From DASXSB01 sp036506275 (GTDB lineage: Bacteria; Methylomirabilota; Methylomirabilia; Rokubacteriales; CSP1-6): a DNA stretch of 38,601 nucleotides. Under the pieces are notes generated by a model. The model saw only the letters and a list, made by a program, of their open reading frames with translations. It was not told where the DNA came from and searched no databases. This document shows, piece by piece, positions 6,938 through 14,170 of the stretch (within the stretch, counting starts at the first letter, position 1; every line of letters starts with the position of its first letter). Both the position numbers and the translations under genes were made by a program. The stretch spans positions 1 to 38,601 of the forward strand of contig DASXSB010000109.1 in assembly GCA_036506275.1 (NCBI GenBank), given 5' to 3'.

Positions 6938-7912
6938 CTAACGCCGCTTGCCGAGCGCGAGTGCGCGCCCCAGACGCGCGGAGCGCGCGGCGGCGGCGAC
7001 GATCTCGAGCGCGCGCAGGCCGTCGGCGGCGCTAACCACCACGGGCCCGCGGCCGTCGCAGGCGGCCATGAAGGCCTCGAGCTCGGCCCGCAGCGGCTCC
7101 GGCCCCGACGGCGTGAGGTCTTCCTTGCCGGTCTCCACCGCTTCCCAGACCTCACCGCGGCGGTGATGCTCCCCCGCGTGAAAGGTGACACTGCCGGTGC
7201 CGTAGTCCGCGACGATGGTGCCGCGCTCGCCCACGAGGACGCACTCGCGATGGGTGCCGGGCACGAAGTAGTTCGCTTCCACGAACACGGGCACGTCTCC
7301 GTACTCGACGAGCGTCAGCGACACGTCGTCGAGTCCACGGCCGAGGTAATCGCGCTGCACGGCGAGCACCCGCGTCGCGCCCCGCTCGAACAGGTGCGTG
7401 AAGAGATCGAAATAGTGGATGGCATCGGTGTGGGTGATCCCCACGTCCGTACGTGGTCGCTTGAAGCCGGAGAAGCGGCCGCTCGCGTAGCGCATGCCGC
7501 CGAGACAGCCCTGAGCGAGGGCGCGCCGTAAGGCGCCGGTGACGGGATGGAAGCGGAAGATGTGGCCCACCTGCACCACGCGCCGTGCCTTCGCCGCCGC
7601 CGTCACGATGCGGCGGCCTTCCGCCGGCGTGAGGGCGAGGGGCTTTTCGATGAAGCAATGGCGGCCGGCGGCCAGACACGTCGTCGCGACCGCGAGGTGG
7701 CTGTCGGCGGGCGTCACGATGTCGACCGCATCCACGCGGTCCAGCACCTCGCGGTAATCGGCGACGGCGCGCGCGGCGTCGACGCCCTGGCCGATCGCCC
7801 ACGCCCGGCGCGCCTCCGCGACGTCGGCCACCCACAGGGTGGCGCCGAGCTCCCGCCACACCCGCGCGTGCTTTTCGCCCCAGCGTCCGAGACCGACGAG
7901 GAGAACGTTCAC
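6938..7912 (-). CDS. Gfo/Idh/MocA family NAD(P)-dependent oxidoreductase
   Basis: A 324-residue two-domain dehydrogenase. The N-terminal Rossmann domain opens with VLLVGLGRWGEKHARVW, and VDIVTPADSHLAVA and the family signature EKPLALTPAEG (nucleotide and substrate site) follow. The C-terminal alpha/beta domain carries VGHIFRFHPV and ITHTDAIHYFDLF, where the histidine-aspartate pair is at the usual catalytic position. Start is a GTG at 7912. Length is normal for the family. Members often make sugar precursors by oxidising or aminating sugar nucleotides, which would suit the nearby glycosyltransferases, but the substrate is not readable. The upstream GT2 ends 7 bp before it. Confidence 0.88.
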   Translation of the reverse strand: MNVLLVGLGRWGEKHARVWRELGATLWVADVAEARRAWAIGQGVDAARAVADYREVLDRVDAVDIVTPADSHLAVATTCLAAGRHCFIEKPLALTPAEGRRIVTAAAKARRVVQVGHIFRFHPVTGALRRALAQGCLGGMRYASGRFSGFKRPRTDVGITHTDAIHYFDLFTHLFERGATRVLAVQRDYLGRGLDDVSLTLVEYGDVPVFVEANYFVPGTHRECVLVGERGTIVADYGTGSVTFHAGEHHRRGEVWEAVETGKEDLTPSGPEPLRAELEAFMAACDGRGPVVVSAADGLRALEIVAAAARSARLGRALALGKRR

Positions 7913-7919
7913 GTCGTCG

Positions 7920-8696
7920 CTACTCGTGGAGGAAATCGCCGCCGAGGTCCTCCGCCACCTCGTAGCGGAGCAGCCGCGCTTTCATCCAGCGGACGGCGAG
8001 GAGGTCGACGAAGGCCACGAGAGCACGGTTCATGATGCCGTACTTCGACTGCCCGAAGCGACGGGGGCGATGATTCACGGGGATCTCGAGGACGCGGTAG
8101 CCGCGCATCCGGAGGAGCGTGGGAAGGAAGCGATGAAAGCCGCGATAGAGCGTGAGCCCGCGCAGGCACTCGCGCCGGAAGGCGCGAAACGTACAGCCGC
8201 TGTCCTGGATGTCGTCGTGGGAGATCGCGTTCCGCACCCGGTTGGCGACGCGCGACGACACGCGACGCACGATGGAGTCGCCCGCGCCCCGATTCACGCG
8301 CCAGCCGCTCACGGCGTCCCAGCGGTCGAGGTGCGCGAGCAGCGCGGAAATGTCCGTGGGGTCGTTTTGCAGGTCGGCGTCCATGGTCACCACCCACCGC
8401 CCGCGCGCCGCCTTGAACCCGGCATCGGTGGCGGCGGTCTCTCCCGCATTGAGCTTCAGACGCACGAGCCGCACGCGGCGGTCGGCGTCGCGGAAGGCAC
8501 GGATCAGCTCCGCACTGCGATCCCGGCTTCCATCGTCGACGAACACGACCTCGAAGCCGAGGCCGAGGCTCTCCAGCGCGTCGCGGAGCTCGTGCCACAG
8601 CGGAGGGAGACTCTCTTCTTCGTTGTAGACGGGAATGACGACGGAGAGATCAGGCGCGAGAGATTCTAGACCGTTCGTGGATGCGTTCCTCGCCAC
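7920..8696 (-). CDS. DPM1-like family 2 glycosyltransferase
   Basis: A 258-residue GT2 of the dolichyl/polyprenyl-phosphate sugar synthase type. It shows LSVVIPVYNEEESLPPLWHE, VVFVDDGSRDRSAELI and LNAGETAATDAGFKAARG. The metal-binding DADLQNDP and the DSGCTFRAFRR, NHRPRRFGQSKYG segments typical of DPM1/ArnC/GtrB-like enzymes follow. Unlike GtrB or ArnC it has no C-terminal pair of membrane helices, so it resembles the soluble DPM1 form. It would load a sugar onto a polyprenyl phosphate. The only suitable start is a GTG at 8696, placing its first 31 bases inside the end of ubiX; no ATG lies near the first conserved strand. That start is moderately certain. Confidence 0.88.
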   Translation of the reverse strand: MARNASTNGLESLAPDLSVVIPVYNEEESLPPLWHELRDALESLGLGFEVVFVDDGSRDRSAELIRAFRDADRRVRLVRLKLNAGETAATDAGFKAARGRWVVTMDADLQNDPTDISALLAHLDRWDAVSGWRVNRGAGDSIVRRVSSRVANRVRNAISHDDIQDSGCTFRAFRRECLRGLTLYRGFHRFLPTLLRMRGYRVLEIPVNHRPRRFGQSKYGIMNRALVAFVDLLAVRWMKARLLRYEVAEDLGGDFLHE

Positions 8697-9244
8697 TCGC
8701 CGACGAGTGTCTGGGGGATGTGGAGGCGATCGAGCACCCGGGCCACCGTGTGATTCACGACGTCGTCGAGATCCTTGGGGCGGTTGTAGAAGGCCGGCAT
8801 GGGCGGCAGCACGACCGCGCCCATCTCGGACAGCGCCAGCATCATGCGGAGGTGCCCGGTGTGAAGAGGGGTCTCGCGCACGAGAAGGATCAGCGGGCGC
8901 CCTTCCTTGAGCGTGACATCGGCCGCGCGCGCGATGAGGTTCTCCGACAGGCACGCGGCGATGGCGGCGGCGCTCTTGACGCTGCACGGCGCCACCACCA
9001 TGCCCGCCGTGCGGAATGAGCCGGAGGCGATGGCGGCGCCGATGTCCTTGTTGTCGTAGACGCGGGTGGCGAGCGCCTCCACCTCGCCCACGCTCCAGTC
9101 GGTCTCCTCCACGAGCGTGCGCTTTCCGGGGCCGGAGATGACGAGGTGGGTCTCGAGGTCGCGCTGCGCGCGCAGACACTCGAGGAGGCGGATTCCGTAG
9201 ATGGCCCCCGTGGCGCCGGTGATCCCGACGACGAGGCGGTTCAC
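8666..9244 (-). CDS. ubiX: UbiX-type flavin prenyltransferase
   Basis: A 192-residue enzyme that attaches a dimethylallyl group to FMN, making the prenyl-FMN cofactor of UbiD-type decarboxylases. Marks seen are VVGITGATGAIYGIRLLE, APCSVKSAAAIAACLSENLI, the substrate loop LVRETPLHTGHLRMM and PPMPAFYNRP. Length and order are standard. The GTG at 9244 overlaps the stop of the upstream DUF507 gene as GTGA, which argues for translational coupling. The partner ubiD is not in this window. Its place between DUF507 genes and a glycosyltransferase is unusual; it may be for quinone synthesis or for an unrelated decarboxylase. Confidence 0.93.
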   Translation of the reverse strand: MNRLVVGITGATGAIYGIRLLECLRAQRDLETHLVISGPGKRTLVEETDWSVGEVEALATRVYDNKDIGAAIASGSFRTAGMVVAPCSVKSAAAIAACLSENLIARAADVTLKEGRPLILLVRETPLHTGHLRMMLALSEMGAVVLPPMPAFYNRPKDLDDVVNHTVARVLDRLHIPQTLVGEWRGTHPRTV

Positions 9245-9516
9245 AGCCGGAACCTGCGTTTGAAGACCTCCTCCCGCGTCTTCTGGTAGAGCACCTCCCA
9301 TTCGTGGCTCCCCTCCGGCATCGGGCGCGAATAGGATCCGAGAATCTTGCGCACCTCACCGTCGATCGACTCCTCGAGCTTGGATTCCTCGGTGAGGGCC
9401 CGGATGATCTCGGGTCGCACGTCGTCGGGCGCCTTCACGATGACACCGGGGATGGTGTTCAGCTCCTTCATGATGAGATCCGAGAGGTAGAAGATGCGAT
9501 CGCGGCTCATCCGCAT
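9241..9516 (-). CDS. DUF507 family protein (second copy)
   Basis: A 91-residue protein of the uncharacterised DUF507 family: MRMSRDRIFYLSDLIMKELN, then PDDVRPEIIRALTEE, and a charged tail ending KTREEVFKRRFRL. It is predicted helical, soluble and without signal peptide. The ATG at 9516 overlaps the stop of the upstream DUF507 gene by one base (TAATG), and its own stop overlaps the ubiX start. A start two codons later (MSRDR) is also possible. Function is unknown. Tandem pairs of this family suggest a heterodimer, but that is inference. Confidence 0.8.
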   Translation of the reverse strand: MRMSRDRIFYLSDLIMKELNTIPGVIVKAPDDVRPEIIRALTEESKLEESIDGEVRKILGSYSRPMPEGSHEWEVLYQKTREEVFKRRFRL

Positions 9517-9794
9517 TACAAGATGAACCCCCGATCGCGGGCGAGCTTTTCCTTGACCTTGCCGAGGAGCTGACGGTAGTCGGCGGCGGAGTCCTTGATG
9601 GCTTTCGCGTGATCGAGCAGGAGCTGACGCGCGTCGGCGTCGAGCCGCTCCTCGGCGAGGAGATTCGCGGTGACGATGTCGGCGACGGCCGCGCGCGCGG
9701 CCGCCTCGTCCTTCACGTCGATGATCTTCCTCGTCGCGAGCCGTTTCAGGATGGCGTCGGCCATTCGGGTTGCAACTTGGGTACGGCGAGACAT
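9516..9794 (-). CDS. DUF507 family protein (first copy)
   Basis: A 92-residue relative of the following gene: ILKRLATRKIIDVKDEAAAR, a helical middle with LLAEERLDADARQLLLDH, and KVKEKLARDRGFIL at the end. The C-terminal end resembles the DUF507 fold, but the N-terminal half differs from its neighbour. A strong promoter (9805-9832) would start transcription about four bases before the ATG at 9794, so the message may be leaderless. The next in-frame ATG (9764) has no visible ribosome-binding site. It is the first gene of a unit running through DUF507, ubiX, GT2 and the Gfo/Idh-like gene. Function is unknown. Confidence 0.75.
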   Translation of the reverse strand: MSRRTQVATRMADAILKRLATRKIIDVKDEAAARAAVADIVTANLLAEERLDADARQLLLDHAKAIKDSAADYRQLLGKVKEKLARDRGFIL

Positions 9795-9804
9795 AGCGGC
9801 TCAG

Positions 9805-9832
9805 ACTATACGCGCGCGACGCGGAGTGTCAA
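9805..9832 (-). promoter_or_regulatory. Promoter for the DUF507-ubiX unit
   Basis: On the minus strand a perfect TTGACA (9827-9832) and TATAGT (9805-9810) are 16 bp apart. The -35 box overlaps the stop codon of the histidine kinase gene. The expected start of transcription, near 9798, is only about four bases before the ATG of the first DUF507 gene. Confidence 0.7.
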
Positions 9833-11316
9833 GAAACGGCGGGCAACACGAACGTGACGCGCGTCCCGATCCCGGGCGTACTCGCGACGGTGACGGCGCC
9901 GCCGTGCGCGTCGACGAGCGCCTTCACGACGGCGAGGCCGATGCCCTCGCCGCGCGCGGCGCCGACGGCGTCGGGGGCCCGATAGTACGGTTCGAAGACC
10001 CGCCGCCGCGCGATCTCCGGGATGCCGCGTCCGCTGTCCTCCACGGTGAACTCCACGGCGCCGGGGGCGGCACGCGCACAGACGCGCACGACGCCGTTCG
10101 GGGCCGAGTACTTCAGCGCGTTCGAGACGAGGTTTTTCACGATGCGATCGAAGGCGTCTCCATCGGCGTCGACGGCGGGGAGGTCGGGAGCACAGTCGAG
10201 GACGATCTCGCGGACCGGGGTCTGGACGCGGAAGAGGGCGACGGCCGCCGCCACCGCGGGCTCCACCGCGAGCGCGGAACGGCGCAACGGCAACGGCGCT
10301 CCCCGCTCCACGCGCGAGAGGTCGAGGACGTCGCTCACGATGCGAACGAGGCGCGCGATCTCCACGTGCATGATGGCGGCCAGACGCTGCACTTCCTCCG
10401 TCGGATAGCGCCGCAGCCACAAGAGCTCGCTGAAGCCGAGCAACGCCGTGAGCGGCGTGCGAAGCTCATGCGAGGTGACGGCGACGAACGTCGACTTCGC
10501 GCGGTCCGCCTCCTCCAGACGCTCGGTGGCGGCCGCCACCTTGTGGGCGAGCTCGTCCGCGAAGCGCCGCTGCCGCGCGGCCAGGCGCGCGTTCTCGAGC
10601 GCGAGCCCGACATGGACGGCAAGGGCGACGATGGCCTCCCGCTCGTCGGTATCGATGTCGCCCCAGCGCTCGACCGCCAGCGCGCCCGCCCGCTCTCCCA
10701 CGCCGAGGGGGGCCGCGAAGAGCCGGCGTGGACGACACTCGGCCCCGGCGTCGGCGATGAAAAGTGGACGGCCCGTCTCGCACACGACGTGCAGCGGAGA
10801 CCCCGGCGCCATCGTGCGGCCGCCTCCGATGGTGACCGCGTTGCCGTCGCGCACAACGAGCGCCACCGCGACCGCGCCGAGGCGCCGCTGGAGGCTGGCG
10901 CACAGGCGCTTCAACGCCGTGTCCAGGCACGGCTGGCCGCCGAGGATCCGCTGGACCGCGAGCAGCGTCTCGTAGCGCGCATGGCGCCGCCGGACGCGGG
11001 TGGTGAGGAGGCCGGCGGGGATGCCGACGACGGCCACCACCGTGAAACCGGCCACGGCAGGGAGGGCCGCTGCCGGCGTTCGCTCGATGGGAGGAAGGAC
11101 GAAGGGCGCCTGGAGTACGATGGCGGCGCCCGAGGCGACGATCCCGCCTGGTAGCCCGAAGCGAAGCGCCGCCGCCAGCACGGGAACGGCGTACACCTCG
11201 CGGATCAGCGACGTCTCCGCTGACTCCACGCTCGCCAGCGCCGCCGTGAGGCCGAGAAGCCCCGCCGTCACGACGGCGATCCACGTCGCCGTCGCGCGAC
11301 GACCGTCCTCGCTCAT
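9829..11316 (-). CDS. Membrane-bound GAF-domain sensor histidine kinase
   Basis: A 495-residue kinase. About four membrane helices fill residues 11-105, with almost no periplasmic loop, so the sensed signal is probably in the membrane or cytoplasm. A GAF-like domain follows (about 115-245), then a short coiled coil (250-275). The HisKA domain has the phospho-accepting histidine 283 in TSHELRTPL. The ATPase domain has the N box NLVSNALKYS (395-404), DSGRGIP (427-433) and GEGIGLA (456-462). All key residues are present. The ATG at 11316 overlaps the stop of the CPBP-like gene as ATGA. The first two genes of the same unit encode a receiver and an HD-GYP protein, its likely targets. Confidence 0.92.
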   Translation of the reverse strand: MSEDGRRATATWIAVVTAGLLGLTAALASVESAETSLIREVYAVPVLAAALRFGLPGGIVASGAAIVLQAPFVLPPIERTPAAALPAVAGFTVVAVVGIPAGLLTTRVRRRHARYETLLAVQRILGGQPCLDTALKRLCASLQRRLGAVAVALVVRDGNAVTIGGGRTMAPGSPLHVVCETGRPLFIADAGAECRPRRLFAAPLGVGERAGALAVERWGDIDTDEREAIVALAVHVGLALENARLAARQRRFADELAHKVAAATERLEEADRAKSTFVAVTSHELRTPLTALLGFSELLWLRRYPTEEVQRLAAIMHVEIARLVRIVSDVLDLSRVERGAPLPLRRSALAVEPAVAAAVALFRVQTPVREIVLDCAPDLPAVDADGDAFDRIVKNLVSNALKYSAPNGVVRVCARAAPGAVEFTVEDSGRGIPEIARRRVFEPYYRAPDAVGAARGEGIGLAVVKALVDAHGGAVTVASTPGIGTRVTFVLPAVS

Positions 11317-12137
11317 CCCGTGGTCAGGAGCCGGTACGCCGTGAAGAAGAGCAGGCTGCTCACGATCCCCGGCAGGATGCTGCCGGACCGCCACACGAGC
11401 CAGCAGTTGAAGACGCCGAGGAGGCCCAAGTAGAAGGCGGCGCCGATGAGGGCTTCTGGAGTCTTCGGCAGCAGCGGATCGAGCCCGTAGCGCAGCAGAT
11501 ATGCACCGGTCGAGCCGCCGGCCGCGGCCGTGAACGACCACCGACGTTGCAGCCGATCGAAGAGAGCACCTCGAAAGAAGCATTCGGCGGAGAGGACGTT
11601 GGCGCCGACGTCGTACCCGAGGGCGGCGACGGCGGCCGTGAGGCCGGGCACGTGCGGGCGGTGGTCGAGCGTGGCCGACGCCGCGAGGAGAATGTGCGCG
11701 CCCAGCCCGCATCCGAACACGGCGGCTACGAGCAGGATCCCTCGCGACGGGACGACCGCGCGCCGTGGGTCGAGCAGGACCGCGGTGACCAGCGGCGGCG
11801 CCACGTACATGACGGCCCCGAGCGGATGGACGGCGGTGGCGGCGGCCGCGATGACGAGGACGGCGGCGAGAACGAGCGTGGGCCCTGTCCTCTCGCGCTC
11901 GAACGCGCGCCCGTCGCTCCACGCCACCGCGGTGGCGAGCAGCGTTCCGTGGACGGCCGCGATCGCCGCCACCGCCGTCGCCGCCGCCGGCAGCAGGCCG
12001 GCGCGCGTGAGGCCGGCGACAACCAGGAAGCCGCTCGCGAGCAGGGCGGCCCCTCGCCACGGCGTTCCCGTCAAGAGCGGCTGGGCCCGCCCGGCGCCGA
12101 GCGCGCTGAGCGCGCGCGCCTCGCCCGCGATCGTCAC
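11313..12137 (-). CDS. CPBP/Abi-like membrane protein with degenerate active site
   Basis: A 274-residue protein with about seven or eight hydrophobic helices. The segment SAECFFRGALFDRLQRRW (183-200) resembles motif 1 of CPBP (CAAX protease/Abi) proteins, EExxxRxxxF, but has A-E in place of E-E (E185, R189). The position where motif 2 normally has a histidine reads GAYLLRYGLDP with R216. The motif 3 histidine region reads ILPGIVSSLLFF without histidine. It therefore looks like a family member that has lost proteolytic activity, perhaps a membrane sensor or scaffold for the kinase downstream. The GTG start (12137) overlaps the HD-GYP stop as GTGA. Family assignment is by motif resemblance only. 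Confidence 0.55.
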   Translation of the reverse strand: MTIAGEARALSALGAGRAQPLLTGTPWRGAALLASGFLVVAGLTRAGLLPAAATAVAAIAAVHGTLLATAVAWSDGRAFERERTGPTLVLAAVLVIAAAATAVHPLGAVMYVAPPLVTAVLLDPRRAVVPSRGILLVAAVFGCGLGAHILLAASATLDHRPHVPGLTAAVAALGYDVGANVLSAECFFRGALFDRLQRRWSFTAAAGGSTGAYLLRYGLDPLLPKTPEALIGAAFYLGLLGVFNCWLVWRSGSILPGIVSSLLFFTAYRLLTTG

Positions 12138-12829
12138 ACGTCGGCCTTCACGTGACGGCACACGTCGATGAACACCCCGACGATGTCGGCGTCGAGCGTG
12201 TGGCCGGCTTCCCGCGCGAGGGTGGCGACGGCGACGGCGTGCGGGAGCGCACCCCGATAGGGTCGGTCGGAGGTGAGCGCGTCGTACACGTCGGCGACGG
12301 CGATGATGCGCGCGCCGAGGGGAATGGCGTTGCCGGCGAGACCATCCGGGTAGCCGCTCCCGTCCAGCCGCTCGTGATGGTGCCGCAGCATCTGGGCGCC
12401 GGCCGCGAAGAACTCGAACGGCGACACGATCTGGGCGCCGATCACGGGATGGCGCCGCATGAGCATCCACTCGTCGGCGTCGAGCGGTCCTGGCTTCCGG
12501 AGCACGGCCTCGGGGACGCCGATCTTCCCGATGTCGTGCAGCAGTCCGGCGTGCGCGACCCGGTCGCTCTCGTCGCAGGAGAGCCCGAGGGCGAGCGCGA
12601 GGTGTCGCGCCCACGTCCCCACGCGCTCCGAATGCCCGCGCGTGTACGGGTCCTTCGCCTCCAGCGCGTTGGCGAGGCCGAGCAGGGACTGGTAGATCGA
12701 GCTCTGCAGGCGCTGGTAGAGCTGCCGCACGTCCTGCGCGTAGCGCATGGACTGCTCGTAGGCGGCATTCAGCCGACGATACGCGTCGGCGGGGTCGTCG
12801 CGACGCGCGCCGTCTACCGGGGAAGCCAC
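12134..12829 (-). CDS. HD-GYP domain phosphodiesterase
   Basis: A 231-residue soluble protein, mostly one HD-GYP domain of the type that hydrolyses cyclic di-GMP. Metal and signature residues are all there: H66 in YTRGHSERV, H98-D99 in LLHDIGKIGVP, H126 in RRHP, the HHH at 150-152 followed by ERLDGSGYPDGL (GYP 159-161), and VADVYDALTSDRPYR. Residues 12-45 form a helical linker like that joining receiver and HD-GYP domains in RpfG proteins. No receiver is fused; the separate receiver gene just upstream overlaps it by 16 bp in another frame. Start is GTG at 12829. Enzyme activity is expected from intact motifs. Confidence 0.93.
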   Translation of the reverse strand: MASPVDGARRDDPADAYRRLNAAYEQSMRYAQDVRQLYQRLQSSIYQSLLGLANALEAKDPYTRGHSERVGTWARHLALALGLSCDESDRVAHAGLLHDIGKIGVPEAVLRKPGPLDADEWMLMRRHPVIGAQIVSPFEFFAAGAQMLRHHHERLDGSGYPDGLAGNAIPLGARIIAVADVYDALTSDRPYRGALPHAVAVATLAREAGHTLDADIVGVFIDVCRHVKADV

Positions 12830-13200
12830 GCGGGAATCCGAGGCACGAGCGTTTCGACGAGCGACAGCAGCTTCACGGGCGAGAACGGCTTCGTCAGATA
12901 GTGATCGGCGCCGGCCGCGAGCCCGCGGGCGACGTCGTCGTCCTGGGCGGCGGCGGTCAGCATCACGATCTTCGTGGCCGCCGCCCGCGGATCATTGCGC
13001 AGGCGGCGACAGACCTCGACGCCGCTCACATCAGGGAGCTGGACGTCGAGCAAGATCAACGCCGGCGCGAACGTGCGCGCCTTGGTGAGCGCGCTGGCAC
13101 CGTCCGCCGCCGTTTCCACGTTGACCCATTGATCTTCGAGAGTGACGCGCACCAGCTCTACGACGTGCGGCTCGTCATCGACGATGAGAACGGTGACCAT
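12814..13200 (-). CDS. Stand-alone response regulator receiver
   Basis: A 128-residue CheY-like receiver without output domain. The acidic pocket D8-D9, phospho-acceptor D52 (LILLDVQLPD), T82 (MLTAAA) and K104 (YLTKPFSP) are all in place. The ATG at 13200 (MVTVLIVDDEP) is preferred because the fold begins there; an upstream in-frame start adds only ten unrelated residues. Its end overlaps the HD-GYP gene by 16 bp. It may receive phosphate from the kinase two genes downstream and act on the HD-GYP protein as a split RpfG. It is the first gene of this signalling unit. Confidence 0.93.
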   Translation of the reverse strand: MVTVLIVDDEPHVVELVRVTLEDQWVNVETAADGASALTKARTFAPALILLDVQLPDVSGVEVCRRLRNDPRAAATKIVMLTAAAQDDDVARGLAAGADHYLTKPFSPVKLLSLVETLVPRIPAWLPR

Positions 13201-13279
13201 GGCCGACCGCGAGTGCGAGTGGCATGCCACAGGTCGGACGCGGTGAATGCGGCGATCGCGGCGGGGCGCGCGAGGGCGT

Positions 13280-13318
13280 TGCCCATCGGCACGGGCGGGG
13301 TGCCCGTCCCGATGGGCA
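13280..13318 (-). terminator. Long stem-loop after the P460-cupredoxin gene
   Basis: A 10-bp inverted repeat (13280-13289 with 13309-13318, TGCCCATCGG and complement) encloses a 6-bp stem (13291-13296 with 13302-13307). It starts 15 bp beyond the stop of the cytochrome gene and lies before the receiver gene on the same strand. No T-run follows. It is a plausible end for the cytochrome transcript. Confidence 0.5.
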
Positions 13319-13332
13319 GCAGGACTGCGTCG

Positions 13333-14112
13333 CTACTTCGTGATCTCGATCGTGCCTTTCATGTTGGGATGAAGGCCGCAGATGTAGTCGTAGACGCCCG
13401 CCGTCGCGAACGTCTGCGCGTGGCTCTGGCCTTTCACGAGCACCGGGGATCGAGTCTGGGTGGCCGGAAACGTCACCTGATGCGGCGAGGCATCGGTGTT
13501 GACCCACGTCACCGCCTTGCCGGCGGGAGCCGTGAGCTTGGCGGGGCCGAATGCAAAGCCCGCGATCGTCACGTCGCTCGCGGGGGCCCCGGTGCGCGCG
13601 GGTGCCAGGTTCGCGAGGGAGATCACGAAATCCTGCCGCTCGTGCGGCTTGTGGCACTGGAAGCACGCCTTGAAGTTCGCCTTGTCGTTCGGCTTCTGAT
13701 CGGCGGTGAAAGCCCCGTACTCCCACTCGCCGTTGCGAAGATCGTCCGGGTATTCCGTGCCCCAGCCCGTCCGCTTCTCCATCACGGCGTAGCCGACGAG
13801 ATCACCCTTCACGAAGCGCCCGTTCGCGTCCTTGATCGGCATGCCTTGCGCATCCACTTGCGCCTTGTACTGGACGAGGGTGAGCACGGATCCGCTCGGG
13901 AGCGGACGGCCTTCCTTCATCGCCCTCACGGCGTCCGGCGTCCCATACAGCTCGCGGTACTGCTTGATGTCGTAGCGGTCGACGGTCGTGTAGAGCGTGT
14001 GGTCCTTGTACGCCGCCGGGAATTCGACCTTTTCGGGACCGGCACTGCTACGGGCGGCGCCGATGGCGAGCATCAACACGGTGAACAGGGCAAGCGTCCG
14101 TCCCCGCTTCAT
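13333..14112 (-). CDS. Exported cytochrome P460-like/cupredoxin fusion
   Basis: A 259-residue secreted protein. Residues 1-24 form a signal peptide (KRG, hydrophobic core, AARSSAG). Residues 30-165 resemble the cytochrome P460 family: VGYAVMEKRTGWGTEYPDDLRNGEWEYG-type segments, split by sequence, and one c-type heme site CFQCH (C150, C153, H154). Residues 178-259 are a cupredoxin with copper ligands H211 in SPHQV, C245 and H248 in YICGLHP, and M251. One chain would thus carry a heme and a type 1 copper. P460 enzymes oxidise hydroxylamine or handle NO; whether this one does is unknown. Start is the ATG at 14112. It stands alone, between atpC and the signalling unit. Confidence 0.85.
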   Translation of the reverse strand: MKRGRTLALFTVLMLAIGAARSSAGPEKVEFPAAYKDHTLYTTVDRYDIKQYRELYGTPDAVRAMKEGRPLPSGSVLTLVQYKAQVDAQGMPIKDANGRFVKGDLVGYAVMEKRTGWGTEYPDDLRNGEWEYGAFTADQKPNDKANFKACFQCHKPHERQDFVISLANLAPARTGAPASDVTIAGFAFGPAKLTAPAGKAVTWVNTDASPHQVTFPATQTRSPVLVKGQSHAQTFATAGVYDYICGLHPNMKGTIEITK

Positions 14113-14170
14113 CCCACGTCCTCCTTCGCGTCCGACCAGGTTTCCGCGATTTCCCGATCCGCCGGCGAGA

